The notes: generated by a model not told the origin, from the sequence alone. DNA of 64,000 bases from CAVXTT01 sp963764685 (GCA_963764685.1 CAVXTT010000018.1:186001-250000); one strand, 5' to 3'. Numbered from the stretch's first letter, positions 18,109 through 27,397 are shown. Program-made: numbers and translations.

Positions 18109-19029
18109 ATGGCAGAAAAAAAAAGAGCGCCGCGTAATAGAAGTCTTACTCTGAACAGGGAAGAAATAAAAAGATATAAAAAGAATCTGCTTCAACTGGG
18201 TGAAACTGTCTCTTCATCTCACATTTCCAATAAAATTATCAATCAGGATGTATTTAAGACCCTAAGGTACCTGCCTGATAATTTTATTGATCTCCTCTTT
18301 ATTGATCCCCCATATAATATCTATAAAAAGTTCCATAATAATTCATTCAGGGAAATTGCTTCCAATGAATATGAAGAATGGATCGACTCCTGGTTAAAAG
18401 AACTGGTAAGAATGGTAAAGGATAATGGATCAATCTATTTCTGCGGGGACTGGCGTTCTTCCTCAGCAATACAAAATGTGCTTGAGCGGCATTTTATTCT
18501 CCGCAGCCGTATAACCTGGGAAAGAGAAAAGGGGAGAGGCGCTAAATCAAACTGGAAGAACTGCTCCGAGGATATCTGGTATTGCACTAAATCGGATGAC
18601 TATAAATTTAATATCAAGGATGTAAAGGTTAACAGGAAAGTCCTTGCTCCATATAAAATAAACGGAATACCAAAGGACTGGGATAATGATACCGGTATAC
18701 GCACTACTCATCCTTCAAATATATGGACAGACATTACCGTCCCCTTTTGGTCGATGTCTGAGAATACTGACCACCCGACACAGAAGCCGGAAAAGCTGCT
18801 TGCCAAGATAATTCTTGCTTCCTCAAACAAGGGGGATATGATATTCGATCCCTTCCTCGGATCGGGAACTACAGCAGTAACAGCAAAAAAGCTTGGAAGA
18901 AAATATTCGGGTATTGAGAAAGAGGAGATCTATTGCTGCTATGCAGAAAAAAGACTTGAGCTTGCAGAAACCGATAATTCTATCCAGGGGTATAAGGATG
19001 GCATTTTTTGGGAACGGAATTCTATTTAA
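18109..19029 (+). CDS. DNA adenine/cytosine-N4 methyltransferase (beta class), solitary
   Basis: A 306-residue site-specific DNA methyltransferase. The catalytic motif IV DPPYN is at residues 66-70 and the SAM-binding motif I DPFLGSGTT is near residue 247. The target-recognition region lies between them, the order of beta-class enzymes (M.RsrI/M1.MboII-like). DHPTQKPEKLLAKII precedes motif I as usual. No restriction endonuclase or specificity subunit gene is adjacent, so it looks like an orphan methyltransferase with a possible epigenetic role. It begins 11 bp after tRNA-Ala, with no clear ribosome site, so it may depend on the tRNA transcript or start slightly downstream. The recognition sequence cannot be inferred. 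Confidence 0.85.
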   Translation: MAEKKRAPRNRSLTLNREEIKRYKKNLLQLGETVSSSHISNKIINQDVFKTLRYLPDNFIDLLFIDPPYNIYKKFHNNSFREIASNEYEEWIDSWLKELVRMVKDNGSIYFCGDWRSSSAIQNVLERHFILRSRITWEREKGRGAKSNWKNCSEDIWYCTKSDDYKFNIKDVKVNRKVLAPYKINGIPKDWDNDTGIRTTHPSNIWTDITVPFWSMSENTDHPTQKPEKLLAKIILASSNKGDMIFDPFLGSGTTAVTAKKLGRKYSGIEKEEIYCCYAEKRLELAETDNSIQGYKDGIFWERNSI

Positions 19030-19032
19030 GAA

Positions 19033-19290
19033 TCGTGCAGACGTTCAGACGTGCGGTCGTGCGGTGGTGCGGTCGTGCGGGCGAAGTAAGGAGTCTGTTT
19101 TTTTCATTGCGAATGAGTCTTCGAGTGAAGCAATCCCCCATTATGCGTCCTGGCAAATATCTGAGGATTGCTTCGTCACGCTAGAAGGGATTTCCTACCC
19201 GAGGCAGACGGGCTCGCAACGATTCTTTAATTAGGTCTCTTCTGTTTTAATTTCGTCCGCACTCCGAACCGCATCCGCACGATTTTATTT
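19033..19290. repeat. GTGCGG word array and REP-like palindrome
   Basis: The gap of about 310 bp before the SRP RNA holds no gene. At 19035-19082 the words GTGCGGTC/GTGCGGTG repeat, and at 19254-19285 inverted CCGCAC words occur. Between them, CATTGCGAATGAGTCTTCGA (19105 on) with GAAGCAATC and a reversed copy (GATTGCTTCGTCACG, about 19163) form a REP-like pair. A closer relative is at 41526-41561. Confidence 0.7.
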
Positions 19291-19320
19291 TACGCACTTC
19301 CAGACTTACGGGATTTTATT

Positions 19321-19328
19321 TATCTTTG
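19321..19328 (+). promoter_or_regulatory. Probable -7 promoter element of the SRP RNA
   Basis: TATCTTTG matches TAnnTTTG and lies 11 bp before the predicted SRP RNA 5' end. Confidence 0.5.
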
Positions 19329-19339
19329 CATTCCTTTTT

Positions 19340-19423
<84 letters not shown>

Positions 19424-19426
19424 TTT

Positions 19427-19906
19427 TTATTTTTCAGGTACAGGAGGAAGAAGCAGTTCGAGCACTCCTTTTCCTAAAGCAGGCTTTTTACCAAAAGATA
19501 TTTTTGCTGCAGCGGATTTCTTGAACTCGACATATGCCTCTGTAGGAGAGATAAGTCCGGATAGCTGGTTGGAGAGATCAGGCTGATGTCCAACAAATAA
19601 AATATTCTGTGCATTAAGATAATTTGCGAGATCAATAATATTCTCCGACTTGCTCCCCGGTGCAAGTTTTTTATCCGTGATTATCTCATTCTTACAGTGC
19701 AGGACTTCTAAAATTATCTTTGCTGTCTGCTGAGCCCTTGCGAGGGGGGAAGTAAGTATATAATCGGGAGAGCCGATGTACTGTTTCAGAAGCTCTGCAT
19801 TTTTTCTTGTCCTTACTTCACCGGTGGCAGTAAGCTTTCGTTCTGAATCCTTGACACCGGGAGAACTATTCTCGGCATCCCCGTGTCTGAATAATATAAT
19901 ATTCAT
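19427..19906 (-). CDS. sixA: Phosphohistidine phosphatase SixA-like
   Basis: A 159-residue histidine phosphatase. The catalytic RHG motif is at residues 7-9 (MNIILFRHGDAE), there is an SPLARAQQTA motif, and the second catalytic His is in FVGHQPDLS. Size and layout match SixA, which dephosphorylates HPt or other phosphohistidine proteins. A hybrid kinase with an HPt domain occurs at 10922-13843, though any link is speculative. The start overlaps the stop of the gene at 19903-20202, so translational coupling is likely. The 3' end abuts the SRP RNA gene on the other strand. Confidence 0.85.
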   Translation of the reverse strand: MNIILFRHGDAENSSPGVKDSERKLTATGEVRTRKNAELLKQYIGSPDYILTSPLARAQQTAKIILEVLHCKNEIITDKKLAPGSKSENIIDLANYLNAQNILFVGHQPDLSNQLSGLISPTEAYVEFKKSAAAKISFGKKPALGKGVLELLLPPVPEK

Positions 19907-20202
19907 AAACTGTTATTATAGTTAACAAAAATAATTGTAATGTATTTATGGAACTCAATCATATCCCTGCTGAGCTCCTTTCCCGCCTTAGTATTCATCA
20001 ACTGATCCATATGATCTTTTGAATCTGCGGTCAGCTCACAATAGTAGCTGTACTTATCTTCAAGCAGTAAATTTGCTTCAACTGCAGCTGCTTTAATTTC
20101 CTTACCGGCAATTTCAGAAATGTACTTAAGAGTATATTCGCGGAAATGATTTACTATCTTCTCTTCGCCGGTCTTTTTAAGGAATACCAGGGCCTTATAC
20201 AT
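19903..20202 (-). CDS. Small conserved protein, unknown function (dimeric alpha-beta barrel-like)
   Basis: A 99-residue soluble protein without signal peptide or recognised motif. The pattern MYKALVFLKKTG ... YYCELTADSKDHMDQLMNTKAGKEL ... ITIIFVNYN resembles ferredoxin-like/EthD-type folds with an N-terminal strand, a helix and a C-terminal strand, but this is only a shape impression. It overlaps sixA by 4 bp and abuts the lipoprotein gene at 20202, forming a three-gene minus-strand operon. Confidence 0.6.
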   Translation of the reverse strand: MYKALVFLKKTGEEKIVNHFREYTLKYISEIAGKEIKAAAVEANLLLEDKYSYYCELTADSKDHMDQLMNTKAGKELSRDMIEFHKYITIIFVNYNNSL

Positions 20203-21390
20203 CAGCAGTCCATACTAAATGAATTAATGATCTCTTCGAAAATTTCTTTGTTTTTGTAATAGGAAGATTTCGAACTCTTGAATATCATAAGGAATTTATT
20301 CTTTCCACAGGAGTACTCAAAAAGCTGAAGATAACCCTTCCCTGATTCTATTTTCTGACTGAACCTCACCTTGTATTTACCCTGCGTGGTCTGAGGCAGA
20401 GGGAGACGGACATACATTTCGGAGGAATCCTTCTGTGGTATCCGTATCACCGAAATTTCTGCACCAAGCTGTTTGTTAATGAATTTAGTTCCTTTCATAT
20501 TGTTAACAAGGTAATCCGAAATGGTCAGATCGCTGACTTTCTTCCATTCTTCCTTAAATGTAAGGGAGAACCCTTCATTACCTGTACTTAAGGAGGTAGC
20601 GTTTGAAGAATCGGAATCTGAATTTATTCCTGCAGAAACAAGTGCAGATGCTGAATCAGTTATCTGTGGATGTGCTGGCTCTTTTTTATAAGTGTTTATC
20701 ACCTCAAGAACCATCTGCTGAAAAGTATTGCTGGCAGAGACATATTTCTTTTCACCGGCATTATATGTAAATACATCCCCTTTGTCAGACTGCTTCCGCT
20801 TGCTTAAAGTTGTAATCTTAGTGGTGATCCGTTCATTGTTCAGTTCTTCAATCACCTGGCGCACTTCCAGTTTGGGTGTTTTTAACGATGCAAACATATC
20901 AAACACCGGGTATACTTCATTAGTATCCAGTCTAATCAGCTTAACCTTATTAATTTCTATCTCATCCTTTGAGAGAAAGCTTTCTTTCAGAAGCAGAAGC
21001 TCTAAACCTTCCAGATTAAGATCTTGTACACTCAACTTTCCGTTCAGGTTCTTATCGAGGTAATATATATTCAAGGCTGAATCATAAACTGCTGCACGAT
21101 TAAATACAGGAACAGGAGTTCTCAAGCAGAACATAATAGTATCTTTTACCTGATGCGGTTCTTATTTCTCTTGTAATAACCTGGTTATAGGGCTTTGGAG
21201 AGGGTATTGTGGGATCGGTGATCATCGAAAGGGAATCATTAGCTTCTTCATCTCCTTCAACAGCCATTGCAACCAGTTCTTTAAGCTGGTCTTCATTCTT
21301 TATGTATTGCGGCTCGATCTTCTTTTCTTCAGCGCATCCGGCAAAATAAAGAAATAGAATAACCGGCAGTATCAGGATAAGCTTTTTCAT
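20202..21390 (-). CDS. Lipoprotein of unknown function, frameshifted
   Basis: The N-terminal frame (start 21390) has a lipoprotein signal, MKKLILILPVILFLYFAGC, and reads to ASGKRYYYVLLEN. The second frame continues PVPVFNRAAVYDSALNIYYL to the stop at 20202, joined by skipping one base near 21115. The full product is about 395 residues. A calcium/EF-hand-like stretch (YLDKNLNGKLSVQDLNLEGL) and a C-terminal domain possibly related to stress-response lipoproteins are visible, but no family was recognised. It is first gene of the small operon with the 99-residue protein and sixA. Confidence 0.6.
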
Positions 21391-21464
21391 TTTCTGGTTG
21401 TGAATTTAATAAAATTCTTTAGAACATTAACCACATAGAAAACATAGAAAACCAGAAACAGCAT

Positions 21465-21503
21465 AACCAAGAACTAAGAACCAAGAACCAAGAACCAAGA
21501 ACA
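21465..21503. repeat. 7-bp tandem repeat (CCAAGAA)
   Basis: About five copies of a 7-bp unit (AAGAACC/AAGAACT) lie between the lipoprotein start and the DUF72 stop. A degenerate relative occurs near 27960-27990. No coding function. Confidence 0.7.
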
Positions 21504-21521
21504 ATTTTTTCCCATATCCAT

Positions 21522-22420
21522 TTATCCCTCCATCCACTCTTTAATTTTCTTAATTGTCAGCGGAGCGCTTCCTTCATAATGGTTATTCACATTTACAAAG
21601 AGGTCTATTTCCTTGCTGCGGAAATAATTTATCAGTTCTCTCAGCTGATCTAATTCTTCATCTTTGGGTTCTATTATTTTATTCCATTTCTTATTTGTTC
21701 TTTCTTCAATTCCTTCCCGGTCAGGACCGTGAAGACGGACAATTGCAGGTACTTCAATACAGTCTCTGAATGTCTGGAATACCTTAAATATTGAAGGCAT
21801 AAAATATCCCTGCAGCAGGACAGGGGAGAGGGAATTCTTTTTCAGAAAATCAAAATACCCCGATGTCAGGTAATTAGGATTTCTGATCTCTAACGCATAG
21901 ATAAGATTTCTGTCGAGTTCAGACACAAAAGATTCGAAGCGTTCTATGAACTCTGCACAGGAATCCATCTTTTCTTTATTGAGGTACTCGAATTGGAATA
22001 TAAGAGGTCCTGTCTTATTTCCGAATCCCGATATGCTCTCAAGGAACTGCTCAAATAAACTCTTATCGAGGAAATAAGGATTAGGTACCAGAGGATCTGT
22101 TTTCCCTTTCCTATATAAATGCGTAAGAGTAATGCTGTTGGGTACTTTTATCGAGAATAGAAAATCATCAGGCACGGAATCAAGTATCCTTTAACGACTT
22201 CAGTATCAGGCAGTGTAATGTCATCTATCTTATGCAGCGACCAGAACCATTGGTCTATTTCAACAGTGTCATAATACCTGCTGTATTCCTGAAGATAATT
22301 AATATTTTTTGCATCTGAATATATTATTCCTCTCCAGGAATCATATTTCCAGCTGCAGGTACCTATTCGCAAAAATTTAGTGCGATGGGGCGATGGTTCG
22401 ATAGTGCGATGGTTCAACAA
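21522..22420 (-). CDS. DUF72 (YecE-like) TIM-barrel protein, frameshifted
   Basis: The N-terminal frame carries IGTCSWKYDSWRGIIYS and YYDTVEIDQWFWSL. The second frame begins at PDDFLFSIKVPNSITLTH and includes ALEIRNP, VRLHGPDREG and YVNVNNHYEGSAPLTI-type motifs typical of DUF72. The join needs one missing base near 22170; a second G in TTGGATTCC would restore LDSVPDDF. The first 17 residues (MLNHRTIEPSPHRTKFL) are encoded by the word array at 22378-22415, so the true start is probably the TTG at about 22372 or close by. Biochemical role of the family is not established; a nucleic-acid or nuclease-like role has been suggested. Confidence 0.75.
22378..22415. repeat. Word array (GCGATGGTTCGATAGT)
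   Basis: The words GCGATGG and TTCGATAGT alternate over 38 bp at the start of the DUF72 frame and directly after the stop region of the peptidase gene. They are the same words as in the 2792-3081 array. Confidence 0.65.
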
Positions 22421-22428
22421 GGCTTATA

Positions 22429-24225
22429 CTAAAATGTTGATTTGTAAAGGTCATCAATTTTATTAATAAACTCATCCAGTTTGGAGAGTTTAGCTGTAAC
22501 CTCAGAGTTACCGGGTTTTATCTCCAGGGCTTTCTGGTAATATTCTCTTGCTTCAGTGTATTTTTTCTCTTTGATAAGGGATTCTGCTTTGGTAACGTTA
22601 TCATTAAATTCTCTGTCGATTTCCGGCTGTATCTTTTTCATTTTAATCTTATCACCATCGGAAGCAACAATGAGTTTCCTGAAATCTTCAGGATAGCCGA
22701 TATTCTTAGGATTAAAAGATTCATCCTTTGTAACGCCATCCATATATTTCACGATCAGGTCCTCGCCAAGCTTTTTCCATTTGCGGATAGTATTATCGGC
22801 TGTTTCAATTGAATAATTATTCAGGAATTCACTAGCATCGCGTCTGGAGGTTTTTGAAAGCTGCAGTGCTTTATCCTCTATCTCTTTTTGTTTGGCAAGG
22901 TAAGATCCCTCAAGTTCCTTTTGAACTTTTGTCACTTCCTGTACCATTATGCTATAGCGGGGATATACATAGTTTGAAACAAAATTAAATACCCAGAAAG
23001 CAGAGTCCCAGCTGAACTTCCCGAATGAACCTCTGCCGACTTCATAGTTGTATGGCATTTTTACCATAGAGGCATACATCGGATTATAGACAGTCATATA
23101 GCTGTCATCAACCCCGAACCATAAAACTCCTCCCACTTCATCAGGAAGCCAGGAACGAGACTGGCTTACAAAAGAAAAGCCTGTCTGCGGAGTTGATATC
23201 GGTCTTTCATTAAAATACTGCTGACCATCATACTCCCATACCAATGGTCTCCAGCGGTAGGGCATTTGGTATGGACCCGCAGCTACTCCCTTAGTCATAT
23301 CTAGATCGGTTCCTTCAAAATGATCACGCATAAGACCCATTACATCTTCAACACTTATCTTTTTTACAGGCTTAACGAACAGGGGCATTCTCTCAAGACT
23401 CTCGCCGCATATATATGAATAATATTTTTCCATCTCAGGATTGATTCTCCTGAACAACGACCATACTCTTCCGTCGCAGAACCTGATGGAGCCGAAATCT
23501 ATCGGGGCATAAGAATCAGAAAAACTGAAGTCTTTATCTTCGCCGGTGAAGTAACCTTTCTCCCTTGCAAATGAAATTACATCCGGTGCATATAAACAGT
23601 TGTCAGGATCATTCAGAGGGAAGGTGGTTATTCTCGACATATTGGCGTGTGCACATACATAGCCGTCAGGAATTCTTTGTGCAACCCAAACGGCACCTTT
23701 GTTATCGGGACCCTTTCCGATCATCTCCATTATCCAGACCTCATTGGGATCAGAAATGCTGAAAGATTCTCCAGAGCTGCAGTAACCATATTCAGCAGCA
23801 AGATCCGTCATTATTTTAATTGCTTCCCTGGCTGTCTTCGATCTTTGCAGGGCGATATATATCATACTACCATAATCTACTATTCCCCCGGGATCAACCA
23901 GTTCCTCTCTGCCGCCATAAGTAGTTTCACCGATTACCACCTGGTATTCATTCATATTTCCTACAACATTGTAGGTTTCCCTTGCCTGCTTAATTTTACC
24001 AAGAAATTTACCGGAGTCCCATTCATAAACTTCAAGCCAGGTTCCTTCCGGATACATTGCGGCAGGGTAATGAGATAATTCCCCGTACATATGATAAGAA
24101 TCGGCAGTATAGGTAATCATAGTAGAGCCATCCGCCGATGCTCCTTTGGTAACAAGAAAATTAGTGCAGGGGTAAATGTTTATGGAAGTTAAAATTAATA
24201 AGCTAATGTATAAAAACCGTTTCAT
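22429..24225 (-). CDS. C69-family dipeptidase-like hydrolase, secreted
   Basis: A 598-residue peptidase C69 (U34) family protein of the Ntn-hydrolase clan. The signal peptide ends just before Cys20 in YPCTNFLVTKGAS, which would become the N-terminal nucleophile after processing. GNMNEYQVVIGETTYGGRE, YCSSGESFSISDPNEVW and GAVWVAQRIPDGYVCAHAN match the family core. The C-terminal part (about 530-590) is helical and TPR-like (AREYYQKALEIKPGNSEV). A periplasmic or surface dipeptidase or amide hydrolase is likely. The gene stands alone, with the DUF559/inverted-repeat element cluster just upstream. Confidence 0.88.
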   Translation of the reverse strand: MKRFLYISLLILTSINIYPCTNFLVTKGASADGSTMITYTADSYHMYGELSHYPAAMYPEGTWLEVYEWDSGKFLGKIKQARETYNVVGNMNEYQVVIGETTYGGREELVDPGGIVDYGSMIYIALQRSKTAREAIKIMTDLAAEYGYCSSGESFSISDPNEVWIMEMIGKGPDNKGAVWVAQRIPDGYVCAHANMSRITTFPLNDPDNCLYAPDVISFAREKGYFTGEDKDFSFSDSYAPIDFGSIRFCDGRVWSLFRRINPEMEKYYSYICGESLERMPLFVKPVKKISVEDVMGLMRDHFEGTDLDMTKGVAAGPYQMPYRWRPLVWEYDGQQYFNERPISTPQTGFSFVSQSRSWLPDEVGGVLWFGVDDSYMTVYNPMYASMVKMPYNYEVGRGSFGKFSWDSAFWVFNFVSNYVYPRYSIMVQEVTKVQKELEGSYLAKQKEIEDKALQLSKTSRRDASEFLNNYSIETADNTIRKWKKLGEDLIVKYMDGVTKDESFNPKNIGYPEDFRKLIVASDGDKIKMKKIQPEIDREFNDNVTKAESLIKEKKYTEAREYYQKALEIKPGNSEVTAKLSKLDEFINKIDDLYKSTF

Positions 24226-24302
24226 CAGGAACCTTCGACTTTTTGAAATTTAATTAAACAATTTAGGAAAAAAAATTATTAGTGACGAGAGCTTTTATAT
24301 GT

Positions 24303-24553
24303 CCAGGACCTCACCCCCGGCCCCTCCCCTTGCCAGGGAGAGGGGAGTAGGGCACTGTTATTTGTAGGGTTTTACATTTATGATTGGATTGATATTAAAT
24401 TCTTTTTCCCCTAAAAAAAAGAAATACAATTTATAGAATTCAAAGAGTAACAATATTTTATTAATCAGGTAAGCTGATAAAAAATTACTAAACCTCATAG
24501 ATCATGCCTCTGTTCCCTCTCCCTGGCAAGGGGAGGGTTAGGGAGGGGCCCTG
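24303..24553. mobile_element. MITE-like element with terminal inverted repeats, copy 1
   Basis: A 251-bp unit. The left end begins CCAGGACCTCACCCCCGG and contains CCTCCCCTTGCCAGGGAGAG. The right end, read in reverse complement, begins AGGGCCCCTCCCTAACCC and contains the same palindrome, so the termini are imperfect inverted repeats of about 40 bp. The interior of about 165 bp is AT-rich and non-coding. Copy 2 (24965-25228) is in direct orientation with most of the interior conserved (AATTTATAGAATT, TATTTTATTAATCAG, GCTGATAAAAAATTACTAAA, ATAGATCATGCC). Confidence 0.8.
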
Positions 24554-24605
24554 AATAGTATCACAAAAACACTTATATTAGTTAAGCACGATTCAAGGGG
24601 ATTAA

Positions 24606-24962
24606 ATGATACATCTTTTCAACCGCATACCAGAAAAAGAAAATCGCAGACACTTACGTCAAAATTCAACAGAAGCAGAGAAACTTCTGTGGGATTATCT
24701 CAGGCATAGAAAGTGTGCTAATCTTAAATTTAAAAGACAGTACAGTGTTCGCAAATACGTTCTTGATTTCTACTGCTCCTCCTGCAGATTAGCAGTAGAA
24801 TTGGACGGAGAGGTACATCTTGATAAAATAGTTAAAGCACACGATGATATCAGAGATACTTACCTCCATAAATTAGGAATCAAAGTATTAAGAATAAGAA
24901 ATGAAGAAGTGTTTGATGATATAAATGCTGTGTTAAAGAAGATTAGAAAAATTGCAGAGTGA
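24606..24962 (+). CDS. DUF559 (Vsr-like) endonuclease-fold protein between element copies
   Basis: A 118-residue protein with the DUF559 pattern: LRQNSTEAEKLLWDYLR, KFKRQYSVRKYVLDFYC with catalytic-type Asp, LAVELDGEVH with Glu and Asp, and LGIKVLRIRNEEVFDDI. This is the PD-(D/E)XK/Vsr-like nuclease fold. No partner protein is encoded. The stop codon is 2 bp before element copy 2, and element copy 1 ends 52 bp before the start. The gene may therefore be cargo of, or the enzyme acting on, these elements. Family members are usually annotated only as endonuclease domain proteins, so function is inferred. Confidence 0.85.
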   Translation: MIHLFNRIPEKENRRHLRQNSTEAEKLLWDYLRHRKCANLKFKRQYSVRKYVLDFYCSSCRLAVELDGEVHLDKIVKAHDDIRDTYLHKLGIKVLRIRNEEVFDDINAVLKKIRKIAE

Positions 24963-24964
24963 TA

Positions 24965-25228
24965 CCAGGACCTCTCCCCCGGCCCCTCCCCTTGCCAGGG
25001 AGAGGGGAGTAGGGCAATGTTATATATAGGGTTTTACATTTATGGATTGGGTTGATATCAAAACAACTATTGTTCCCTCCATTCCCTTAAAAAAAGAAAA
25101 ACAATTTATAGAATTGAGAAGAGTGGATATATTTTATTAATCAGCTAAGCTGATAAAAAATTACTAAACTCCATAGATCATGCCCTGTTCCCTCTCCCTG
25201 GCAAGGGGAGGGTTAGGGAGGGGTCCCT
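24965..25228. mobile_element. MITE-like element with terminal inverted repeats, copy 2
   Basis: A 264-bp direct repeat of the element at 24303-24553. It has the same outer inverted termini (CCAGGACCTCTCCCCCGG at left, GGGAGGGTTAGGGAGGGGTC at right) and the same interior landmarks with substitutions and a small insertion. It begins 2 bp after the DUF559 stop and ends 19 bp from the uvrC stop codon. Confidence 0.8.
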
Positions 25229-25247
25229 TATGGCGATAAAACTTTTG

Positions 25248-27071
25248 CTATGCAGATATATTGTTAAAATAACTCACCAGCACTTCCGCTTTTTTACTTC
25301 CTACAATCTTTGCAAGAGTTTCAATATCTGCTTCTTTAATTGCTCTGACGCTGCCGAGTTCTTTTAGCAGGAGATCTGCGGTGGCAGGACCTATTCCTTT
25401 AATTCCTGTAAGCTCTGTTATTATGGTCCTTTTGCTTCTCCGCTTCCGGTGGAATGTAATAGCAAAACGGTGTGCTTCATCCCTTATCTGCTGAAGGAGC
25501 TTTAATCCCGAAGATGTTTTAGGTATTGATTCTGCTTCAGAGCTGTTGGGAAAGAAAACTTCTTCAAGACGTTTAGCAAGTCCTATAATATTGTAATTAC
25601 TGATATTTAGTTCCTGCAGGATCTCCACAGCACTGGATAATTGTCCCTTACCCCCATCCACCATAATAAGATCAGGTAATGGGATATTCTCATTAAGCAG
25701 CTTGGTGTATCTTCTTTTGATTACTTCGCGCATACTTGAAAAGTCATCAGGACCGGTAACGCTATTAATTATAAACTTTCTGTACTCACTTTTTTTAGGC
25801 TTTCCATCTTCGAATACCACCATACTTGCAACGGTATCTGTTCCTGCCAGGTTTGAGATATCGAAACATTCAATTCTCTTCGGCAGCATACTTAACCGCA
25901 GATCACGCTGAAGCGCCTGGACAGAATAAGGGACTTGCCCTTCATTCTTCATCTTCTGGAGTTGAATTTCCTTCAACTGAAGCATTGCATTCTCTTTGCA
26001 CATCTTAACAAGAGATTTTAATGTGCCTCTTTGAGGTATACAGAAATTAATTTTTCTTCCTGCTTTTAACCTCAGGTATTCAAGAAGCACATCGTTATCC
26101 AGCGGCTCGCTTTCGATAACAATTTCTTTTGGTATATCGACCAGCTCGGTATAATAAAACTTCATTGCCGAGGATAATATCGTTGCACTTTCTTCCCCCT
26201 CTTCAATAGATAACCTGAGCTGTTTTTTACCCACAAGCTTACCGCTCCGGATATTCAAAATGGTAGCTGCGGCATCTTTCCCTTCAAAGGCAGCGGCAAT
26301 TATATCCCTGTCCTCAAAATCATCACTAACAATTTTTTGCCTGGAGGAAATTACACTTAGTCTTTCGATCCTGTCCCTCAGCTCAGCAGCTTCTTCAAAG
26401 GCAAGGTTATCGACAGCATCATTCATTTTAACCGACAGGTCTTTTATAAGATCATCGGTCTTTCCCTTAAGTACTTTCTGTACTTCATTTACCATATCAT
26501 TGTAAGCCATAGCGGTGATTAATCCCTCGCAGGGACCGTCGCATTTTTTAATATGATAATCGAGACAGACCTTAAATTTCTTTCTTTCAATTGCTTCGGG
26601 AGTAATATTCAGCTTGCAGCTCCTGATCTTAAAAACCTGGTTTACCATCCGCAGTGCAGATTTCATACTCTTAACATCTGTATAAGGCCCAAAGTACCGG
26701 GAGCCGTCCTTAATCAGTCTCCTGGTAGGATATATTCTCGGAAAAAGTTCATTGGTAATTTTAATGTACGGGTATGACTTATCATCCTTCAGGTTAACAT
26801 TATAGCGGGGCTTCAAATCCTTAATGAGATTATTTTCAAGAACCAGCGCCTCTACCTCAGTATCCGTTACAATGAGCTGAATATTTGTTATTCTGCTTAC
26901 AAGGGCGATTGTCTTGGGTGCAATAATTCCACTGTGGAAATAAGAGCGTACCCGGTTTTTAAGGTTTCGCGCCTTACCAACATAAATAACCTTCCCTTTT
27001 TCATTAATAAACTGGTAAATACCAGGTTTTGAGGGGAGATTATCAAGAATATTTTGAATTTCAGCGTTCAA
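25248..27071 (-). CDS. uvrC: Excinuclease ABC subunit C
   Basis: A 607-residue UvrC of normal length. It has the N-terminal GIY-YIG nuclease (PGIYQFINEKGKVIYVGKARN), the UVR domain (about 200-235, VKMNDAVDNLAFEEAAELRD), the RNase H-like C-terminal nuclease region (RIECFDISNLAGTDTVASMV, DLIMVDGGKGQL, ITFHRKRRSKR) and a final helix-hairpin-helix pair (LTGIKGIGPATADLLLKELGS). It makes both incisions in nucleotide excision repair with UvrAB. Start at 27071. It is a single-gene unit; no uvrA or uvrB is nearby. Confidence 0.97.
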   Translation of the reverse strand: MNAEIQNILDNLPSKPGIYQFINEKGKVIYVGKARNLKNRVRSYFHSGIIAPKTIALVSRITNIQLIVTDTEVEALVLENNLIKDLKPRYNVNLKDDKSYPYIKITNELFPRIYPTRRLIKDGSRYFGPYTDVKSMKSALRMVNQVFKIRSCKLNITPEAIERKKFKVCLDYHIKKCDGPCEGLITAMAYNDMVNEVQKVLKGKTDDLIKDLSVKMNDAVDNLAFEEAAELRDRIERLSVISSRQKIVSDDFEDRDIIAAAFEGKDAAATILNIRSGKLVGKKQLRLSIEEGEESATILSSAMKFYYTELVDIPKEIVIESEPLDNDVLLEYLRLKAGRKINFCIPQRGTLKSLVKMCKENAMLQLKEIQLQKMKNEGQVPYSVQALQRDLRLSMLPKRIECFDISNLAGTDTVASMVVFEDGKPKKSEYRKFIINSVTGPDDFSSMREVIKRRYTKLLNENIPLPDLIMVDGGKGQLSSAVEILQELNISNYNIIGLAKRLEEVFFPNSSEAESIPKTSSGLKLLQQIRDEAHRFAITFHRKRRSKRTIITELTGIKGIGPATADLLLKELGSVRAIKEADIETLAKIVGSKKAEVLVSYFNNISA

Positions 27072-27397
27072 ATCAGACCGTCTTTTTTGTCCCTAAAATT
27101 AGACTATTTAGGTTAAGAAATAAACAGTTTAAATAAGTCCCGTCGGCGTTCGCTTTAATTACAAACAAAAAATTTAGTTAAATTTTTGCATAAATTTCTA
27201 ATCAGGGGCGTATCAGAAGGGAGACAAGAAGCGTCTCTAGAACGCGAAAAGACGCTGCAGACACGCTCCAGAGACGCTCCTGATACGCTCCAGAAGATAA
27301 ATTGTGCTTAAAATTTAAAGAAGTGCTGAATATTTCAACAATTGGAACGGTTTTGAAGGAAATTTGAGATATTTAGAACCCGGTCGGTTCTAAGGAG
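27072..27397. repeat. Intergenic region with ACGCTCC word array (27206-27295)
   Basis: No gene was seen in this 325-bp gap. At 27206-27295, GGGGCGTATCAG and GCGTCTCT are followed by inverse words (AGAGACGCTCCTGATACGCT and ACACGCTCC), so direct and inverted copies of one word can fold into a hairpin, as at 2792-3081, 10484-10562 and 43268-43380. Confidence 0.65.

Noticed and set aside
18025..19029. Integrated genomic island at tRNA-Ala
   Set aside because: No integrase and no duplicated tRNA 3' end were found, and the flanking genes are ordinary chromosomal types.
24226..25247. Insertion sequence with transposase around the DUF559 gene
   Set aside because: No DDE or HUH transposase is encoded. 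DUF559 is a nuclease-fold family, and target-site duplications could not be established, so only an element-like call is made.
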